In this document: in pieces, positions 59,288 to 64,000 of the stretch
Position numbering within the stretch: position 1 is the stretch's first letter
Layout: every line of letters begins with the position of its first letter
DNA from: Nematopogon swammerdamellus
Lineage: Eukaryota; Arthropoda; Insecta; Lepidoptera; Adelidae
Reading direction: 5' to 3'
Assembly: GCA_946902875.1 (NCBI GenBank)
Contig: OX336340.1
Coordinates: forward strand, 23,451,566-23,515,565
Length of the DNA: 64,000 bases
Position numbers and translations under genes: made by a program
Notes under the pieces: model-generated
The model's database searches: none
What the model saw: only the letters and a program-made list of their open reading frames with translations
Told to the model about the DNA's origin: nothing

Positions 59288-59676
59288 ATAGCTTTTGCCC
59301 GCGGCTTCGCTCGCGTGAAATTCGTATTTAAAAAGAAGAAAGTAAGCCCGCTACCGCCATACCTTTATTTTGGCGCGCGGAACAATTCGGTTTGTATGAG
59401 CGCCACATCTTAGCGTAACCGGAACTGAATTTTATTTAGCCTATCCTGTGTCCCGTATAGTAAAATCTGCTTGTGCTAAGTTTAATCGAATTCGGATGAT
59501 CCGTTTGAGAGTTATGGAGGAACATACATACATACATACATACATACAGAAAAGATTTCTAAAAATCGTCAATTTAGTTTTATTATTTTATATAGAGTCT
59601 ACAAACGCAGTAAAACATATATCTCATAAAACAAAGTAACTTACTCCATGACCATCGCTTACAGATTTATTATTAG
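59288..59676 (-). mobile_element. Helitron-like element
   Basis: Minus strand: CTAATAATAAATCTGTAAGC to CGCGAGCGAAGCCGCGGGC AAAAGCTA. CATA microsatellite expanded at 59525-59547. Near full length. Confidence 0.65.
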
Positions 59677-59689
59677 ATGATATGATTGA

Positions 59690-59752
59690 TTGATTGATAT
59701 TGATATTGATGATGATGATGATGATGATGATGATTGATTGATGATGATCATT
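59690..59752. repeat. GAT microsatellite
   Basis: (TGAT)n, then (GAT)n of about nine units, interrupted. Such tails are common at RTE LINE 3' ends, but no LINE body is adjacent. Confidence 0.8.
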
Positions 59753-60940
59753 GATTAGTATTGATGCAACCCAGCTTCGCCTACGTTGGTGCAGTAAAAT
59801 CGTCTACTTTATTCCCAAATAAGGCTAAAATCGTTCCCACCTCGGCGCCGTGTAACCATTGTTCAGTATCAAGTGACAGGGCTACATTCATATTTTATGT
59901 TACACCTACGCGATTTCCTTTTCTGAATAGCTCGCCACTGCTCTATCTAGCTAGAGCCTGCTCTATCTAACTATTTCGCCTCGTCAAGTTAAATTACTTT
60001 AAAAACTTACTTTGATTGAACACACTTTGGTGAAGATAGAAACTTTAGGAAGGGCTTTTTGACTAAATTAAAATTTTACAAGATATGGCCGAACTAATTA
60101 AATTTGGAACTAAAACTATTTTTAGTTTAAATAAGTGGGTATTTACTTCGGGCAATTATTCTATATTATAATGATTCTCAGTTCTGCCAGAACTCGTCAG
60201 TGCAAACCCTATGTGAACTAATTGAGTAGTTTTTGAGCTATAAGCGAACACAGAATCGACGACGTTCCCTACAGATTTTACGCTTTTACGTAGGTAGGAT
60301 GAGTTCAGTTTTTATGGTTTCGTATCAAATGTTACAAAGGAACCCTTATTTATAGGCAAATTGGAAAATCATTTCTGGCGACGCTTCCAAATTTGATTTG
60401 TTGGAAATTGCCGATTTTTCACGGAAACATGAGATGCGTTAGAACTGTATCGTACGTCGTACGTACTCCACCGCAGCTCCGTAACCCTGCGGAGCGTACT
60501 ACACAGGCGTAACAATATTCACAACACAAATATAAGTTAAATTCTTGTATAGCGCTAGTGTTTGCTTTGTGACAGGGTGTCAGGACGAGTCACCGGTCTC
60601 TTGGGTGTAATGTCGCGTGCGTGGTTGAAGCGGCCTAGCTATTGGACCATTCCTATAGTCAACTTAAGGTGACGTGAGACTGCGTCTGACTCGAATTTCA
60701 AGAATTTTACCACCAATATTGCTCACCTGACAGATTCAGTTTTAATATATGTAATACTTCATCTATCAGCGCAGATCGATAGCTTTTTGAAAACACGATT
60801 TGATTAACTTCGCTCGATAGAAAAAAATCATGAACATGCTTCTGAATTTAGTTATAAAAACGTATTTAAGGCAACGTGACCAAATCAAGGCTTTGGAAAA
60901 AATATATTTTATTAGTTGAATATACCTATATATCTAAATC
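59753..60940. other. No gene recognised
   Basis: Mostly AT-rich. A 69-codon ORF at 59761 (CAACCCAGCTTCGCCTACGT) and GTCGTACGTACTCCACCGCA near 60457 are unassigned. No repeat found. Confidence 0.35.
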
Positions 60941-60941
60941 T

Positions 60942-61439
60942 CTAGCTTTTTACTTTTTTGTTTCGATCCGTAGTTTTGGAATAAAAAAATAAAAAACCAA
61001 ATTTTTTATTGATTGATTGTGTTGCTCTAACCAGCGAAAGCGTCGGGCGCCTTGAAAGAGGAGTACGGGTGAATACGGGTTGACAGGGCCTTAATACGCG
61101 GTGTACGGACGATGTGGTGAAAGGGCCCGACGCTTTAGAATGGAGTGTTTTAGGCCACGAATTATTTAATAGCATAGTTGACATGCTTCTCTTTGTCCGA
61201 GTGGCCATCGTGCGTCATGGCGGTAGCGACGTAGAGAGGTAAAGGCGAGGCGAGTTCGACGGCCGCCGCTTCCGCGCTTGGGTGCCTTGGGTAGCTCAGT
61301 CGTCGGCGAGTGCGAATTAAAACGCTGACGTAACAGTGTGGACTTGTCTGCAGACAACAGGTTTCACTTGTATACCTAGACAATAAATAAAGTAAAAAAA
61401 AGTGATGGAAGTGTCCTGCAAGTGAAGGCGTCATACAAG
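60942..61439. other. Possible gene end or bidirectional promoter, unassigned
   Basis: Balanced composition. Minus strand: GCTACCGCCATGACGCACGA gives an ATG in good context with an 18-codon frame (THDGHSDKEKHVNYAIK), followed by about 200 bp and CAATCAATAAAAAATTTGG, a poly(A)-signal-like end. Plus strand: GCTCAGTCGTCGGCGAGTGC (initiator-like at 61287) and TCATACAAGGTAAGCAAG (donor-like at 61440). Either could mark a leader exon. I recognise no protein. Confidence 0.25.
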
Positions 61440-61530
61440 GTAAGCAAGCACGGTGAAAATTTCACGGGTGCAAGCAGGATAGCGATACGGCGTTATTTTC
61501 GGGTTGGAGTAGAATGAATCGCACAAATAT

Positions 61531-61793
61531 TGTCAGCCTCGGTAACTCAGTGGTGCGATCGGTCGACTGTTGTTAAGCAACCCTGAGCTCGGTCATTACT
61601 TGGATGGGTGAAAGCTCGATCGTTGGAGGCTGACCGTGGTTCGGATTCCACGTAAAACTGTAGGTCCCTTCCCTTCTTACCTTACTAGGTTACTAGGCCC
61701 TACCTTGCTGACACGGCACCTAGTTCACCCGGTCTTATGGGCTGACATCATGAATGTTATAGGTCATGCAGCCAACCGTGTCAGTGTCCATAA
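61531..61793 (+). mobile_element. SINE-A with internal deletion
   Basis: TCAGCCTCGGTAACTCAGTG, GTTAAGCAACCCTGAGCTCG, TACTTGGATGGGTGAAAGC, TGGTTCGGATTCCACG, then a jump from TTACTAGGTTACTAGGCCCT to GACACGGCACCTAGTTCACC. About 110 bp of central and tail sequence are missing. No poly(A) remains. Confidence 0.8.
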
Positions 61794-62058
61794 TTTCACA
61801 ACATACGACTCTCAACATCCAAAAGTTGACTTGGAGAAATCCCCTGTAAGGCATAAGTCCGCCTTTGACCCTCGCGCAAATTGCTTATCGTTTGTTAATG
61901 TTAAAAGTTTTGGAGCTATAAGTACTCCTATCTATCTATCTAACAAGTAAATGTTATTAAAACAATCTTACTCTTTGCGCCCAAAGATAGAGCACAAATT
62001 TCAAACAACCACACATTTAGCTCTACTAAGTATACCTTTATTCATATTTATAATATAA
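61794..62058. other. No feature seen
   Basis: AT-rich, a CTATCTATCTATC run at 61927. No gene. Confidence 0.4.
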
Positions 62059-62452
62059 TAGCTTTTGGTCGCGGCTTCGCTCGCGTGAAATTCGTATTTA
62101 ATAAGAAGAAAGTAAGACCGCTACCGTACTTTTATTTCGGCGCGCGGAACAATTCGGTTTGTATGAGAGCCATATCTTAGCGAAACTGGAACTGAATTAT
62201 TTATGAATGAATTATTTTAACGGAATTATTATTTCGCCTATCTTGTTACACGTATAGTTAAATGTGCTTGTGTCAAGTTTCGTAGAATTCGGATGATCGG
62301 TTAAAGAGTTATGGAGGAACATACATACGTACAGAAAGTATTTCTAAAAATCGTCAATTTAGTTTCAGTATGATGCATAGAGTCTACAAACGCAGTATCT
62401 CATAAAACAAAGTAACTTACTCCATGATCATCACTTACACATTTATTATTAG
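62059..62452 (-). mobile_element. Helitron-like element
   Basis: Minus strand: CTAATAATAAATGTGTAAGT to CGCGAGCGAAGCCGCGACC AAAAGCTA. It has a local duplication GAATTATTTATGAATGAATT. The 3' end has lost the final CTAG by mutation. Confidence 0.65.
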
Positions 62453-62789
62453 TATTGATTTCCACAAATTATTGTATTTATGTGTGTCACGCCACACGTG
62501 GATTCAGTAGACCGTAATAATGGGTTGGGCGCTACAGTGAAAAGGGTAACACCCACTAGCGAACACCTACAGTAGTTTAATGTACGTAAGGGTGTGAATC
62601 GTCTCGTCTTGGGGTCATCGGGCTCTACTAACGGTGGCCGAGCTGAGCGTGGGAATGGAAATATTGTTGCTATACGACAGTAGGAAAATATTTCGTAGGA
62701 AATGTCGAGAGTGAAAGGGTAAACAGTTTGTAATAGTGTGTAATGATGAGGTTGGCCAGGCTTTGTAATCTGTGCTGTATTTGTGTACC
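62453..62789. other. No gene recognised
   Basis: A 128-codon minus-strand frame (62449-62835) runs into SINE-B and has no motif. Unassigned. Confidence 0.4.
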
Positions 62790-63138
62790 TTTTTTTTATG
62801 TATTCCGGTATGAGTGGCTGAGTCGGAGGGGCCAAAGCACATGCTCCGACCAGCCAATATCACCTCCGAGATGGTAAGTGCGATACCGGAGACTTCCCTG
62901 GATTGCTGGCTATACTGGACTAGAGGAGAACACAACCGAGGATATTATGCGGTCATCTTACATACAGTACGGTGGTACCAACCCGGTCGGCTACAATTTG
63001 ATCCTACCACCTAGTAAGGGGTAAGGGAAGGAACCTACAGTTTTACACCGGTTCCGAACTCATTGGTACACGCCGACCGGATTCGAACCTCGGACCTCTC
63101 GCATGAGAATCCGATACCCAATCCACTCGGCCACCCGT
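62790..63138 (-). mobile_element. SINE-B, full-length reference copy
   Basis: Minus strand: GGTGGCCGAGTGGATTGGG, ATCGGATTCTCATGCGAGAG and GGTTCGAATCCGGTC form a tRNA-like head (A box, anticodon-loop region, B box). Then TAGGTTCCTTCCCTTACCCC, TTACTAGGTGGTAGGATC, GGGTTGGTACCACCGTACTG, CTCTAGTCCAGTATAGCCAG, GATATTGGCTGGTCGGAGCA and poly(A). The central part resembles SINE-A; the head does not. Confidence 0.85.
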
Positions 63139-63197
63139 TAATTTTTATTTCACCGAAACCGCCTCTAATATTTATGTATTTAACACATTATAGACCA

Positions 63198-63531
63198 ATT
63201 TGTACCGTGTGGGACCGGTACTTAAAAAAAAACAGCCCCACCGCATCTCTCCCCGTGCATGTCGTAAAAGGCGGCTAAGGGATAAAGGCAAGATCCCGTG
63301 CTTAAGCACGGGATCTTCGCCCTTAAGGGCGACAGGCTAGCCAACTATCACCTTGGTGCGGTCCCTCCACCATGTCACGCAGCAGGTGTGTCTTCGTGCC
63401 TTATTTGCTGCTCGATAGTTAACTTGTCCGTATGCTTTGCTAAACGTGGTGTTCGGTGTTGTGCTGTAATTTACAAGGGTATTTGCAGCACAACACCGAT
63501 TACTCTGCCTACCTCGATTGTCGGGATATAG
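63198..63531 (+). mobile_element. Rep-C, full length, with local palindromes
   Basis: GTACCGTGTGGGACCGGTAC, CCCCACCGCATCTCTCCCCG, GCATGTCGTAAAAGGCGGC, CTTCGTGCCTTATTTGCTGC, terminal hairpin GGTGTTGTGCTGTAATTTAC / TGCAGCACAACACC, end GATTGTCGGGATATAG. At 63290-63331 two perfect palindromes (28 and 14 bp) replace the usual ACAAGATGCCGTGCTACAGG. Confidence 0.75.
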
Positions 63532-63654
63532 ATTCTGGTTATGTGTTATCTTCCCAACTAACAGGTTATTTAGACAGGCGTTATAAGAAGGTTCTTTAGT
63601 GACCTTCCAATAGCGTTAGTAAGTGCTATATGGGTGGGACAAGAGCTTTACAGT

Positions 63655-63780
63655 AGTGGTCATCATCATCATCATCATCAGCCTGTATCGGTCCACTGCT
63701 GGACATAGGTCTCTCCCAAGGCACGCCATCACACGCGGTTTTCCGCTCTTCTCATCCATCCACTCCAGGCACAGTAGTGT
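63655..63780 (-). mobile_element. RTE-type LINE 3' end with GAT tail
   Basis: Minus strand: GTGATGGCGTGCCTTGGGAG, AGACCTATGTCCAGCAGTGG, ACCGATACAGGCTGATGATG, with (GAT)n. The CCAGCAGTGGA motif before GATGATGAT is the usual RTE 3' end in Lepidoptera. Confidence 0.65.
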
Positions 63781-64000
63781 TTTATGGAAAAATCTTCCAA
63801 AATGATTTTTTTTCGAGAGTAATGCGCCGGCGCCGATCGCGGCGCGCCACCTGGTGTAGCAGAAGGATTGTTTTGGTTAATGCTTCCAGAGCCAAAGGGT
63901 TTAATACACTTTAAGATCTAAAACCACCTGCCGTTAGGAGCAATTTGTTTGTTGGGTTCTGTCTTCTATATCTTTGTTTGTGTTTTTATGTGCAATAAAG
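63781..64000. other. Window end, no gene called
   Basis: CGCCGGCGCCGATCGCGGCG is a small GC-rich palindrome at 63825-63845. The last bases GTGTTTTTATGTGCAATAAAG contain AATAAA and may be a transposon or gene 3' end running off the window. Confidence 0.3.

Noticed and set aside
62449..62835. 128-codon minus-strand ORF
   Set aside because: Ends in SINE-B sequence and has no recognisable domain.
63070..63138. tRNA gene on the minus strand at the SINE-B head
   Set aside because: tRNA-like but lacks a proper acceptor stem pairing and is followed by the SINE-B body.
1..64000. Prokaryotic operons, phage, defence islands or riboswitches
   Set aside because: No dense ORFs, ribosome binding sites or bacterial gene order; the sequence is a repeat-rich animal genome.

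Overview
This is eukaryotic, repeat-saturated DNA. It is AT-rich with scattered GC-rich islets and has no bacterial gene layout. The interspersed repeats (a tRNA/5S-headed SINE, elements ending in GCGGGCAAAAGCTAG, RTE-type LINE tails ending in GATGAT or CCAGCAGTGGA, hAT and Tc1/mariner MITEs, the CCCCCGACG repeat) are of the kind I associate with Lepidoptera (moths and butterflies). The order is inferred from repeat style, not from a host gene. I see no intact, convincing host protein-coding gene; the window looks intergenic or intronic.

Family names used here are mine. SINE-A: about 380 bp with a nested tRNA/5S rRNA head and poly(A). SINE-B: a tRNA-headed SINE sharing its middle with SINE-A. 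Rep-C: about 330 bp with a hairpin end. Rep-D: about 350 bp with GTTCCG ends. Rep-E: about 140 bp polyadenylated retroposon. Rep-F: MITE with TTTTAAGTTTCCGGATTAAC termini. Rep-G: about 310 bp. Rep-H: composite foldback. Rep-J: CCCCCGACG repeat. Hel: Helitron or Helitron-like elements ending in CTAG.

Layout. 1-7.1 kb: SINE-B relic, a 1.2-kb Helitron with a 67-codon ORF, a SINE-A inside Rep-J, a Rep-D split by a hAT-type and a mariner-type MITE, a 68-bp tandem repeat and LINE tails. 7.1-12.5 kb: the most informative part, a dead Mutator-like transposase gene with a two-exon start. It is broken by a foldback element with about 270-bp arms plus a 130-bp minisatellite, and again by a 1-kb TIR element that holds a LINE fragment. 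12.5-19 kb: MITEs, SINEs and about 3 kb of repeat-poor sequence. 19.1-21.1 kb: a MITE and a 99-bp minisatellite. 21-34 kb: Rep-C/D/F/J, hAT elements, a 602-bp foldback and a SINE-A with self-templated palindromes. 34-46 kb: many SINE-A and Rep-D copies, a 613-bp hAT element, RTE fragments, and a possible first exon lying between inverted repeats. 46-64 kb: Rep-C/G, a 79-bp minisatellite, SINE-A/B copies, RTE LINE tails and Hel elements.

The window is best read as a stack of successive insertions. Nesting gives relative ages: Rep-D, Rep-J, the RTE LINE and the Mutator-like element were hit later by SINE-A, MITEs and foldbacks. The least described items are the SINE-A head, which embeds a 5S rRNA control region between a tRNA A box and B box, and the central domain it shares with SINE-B.
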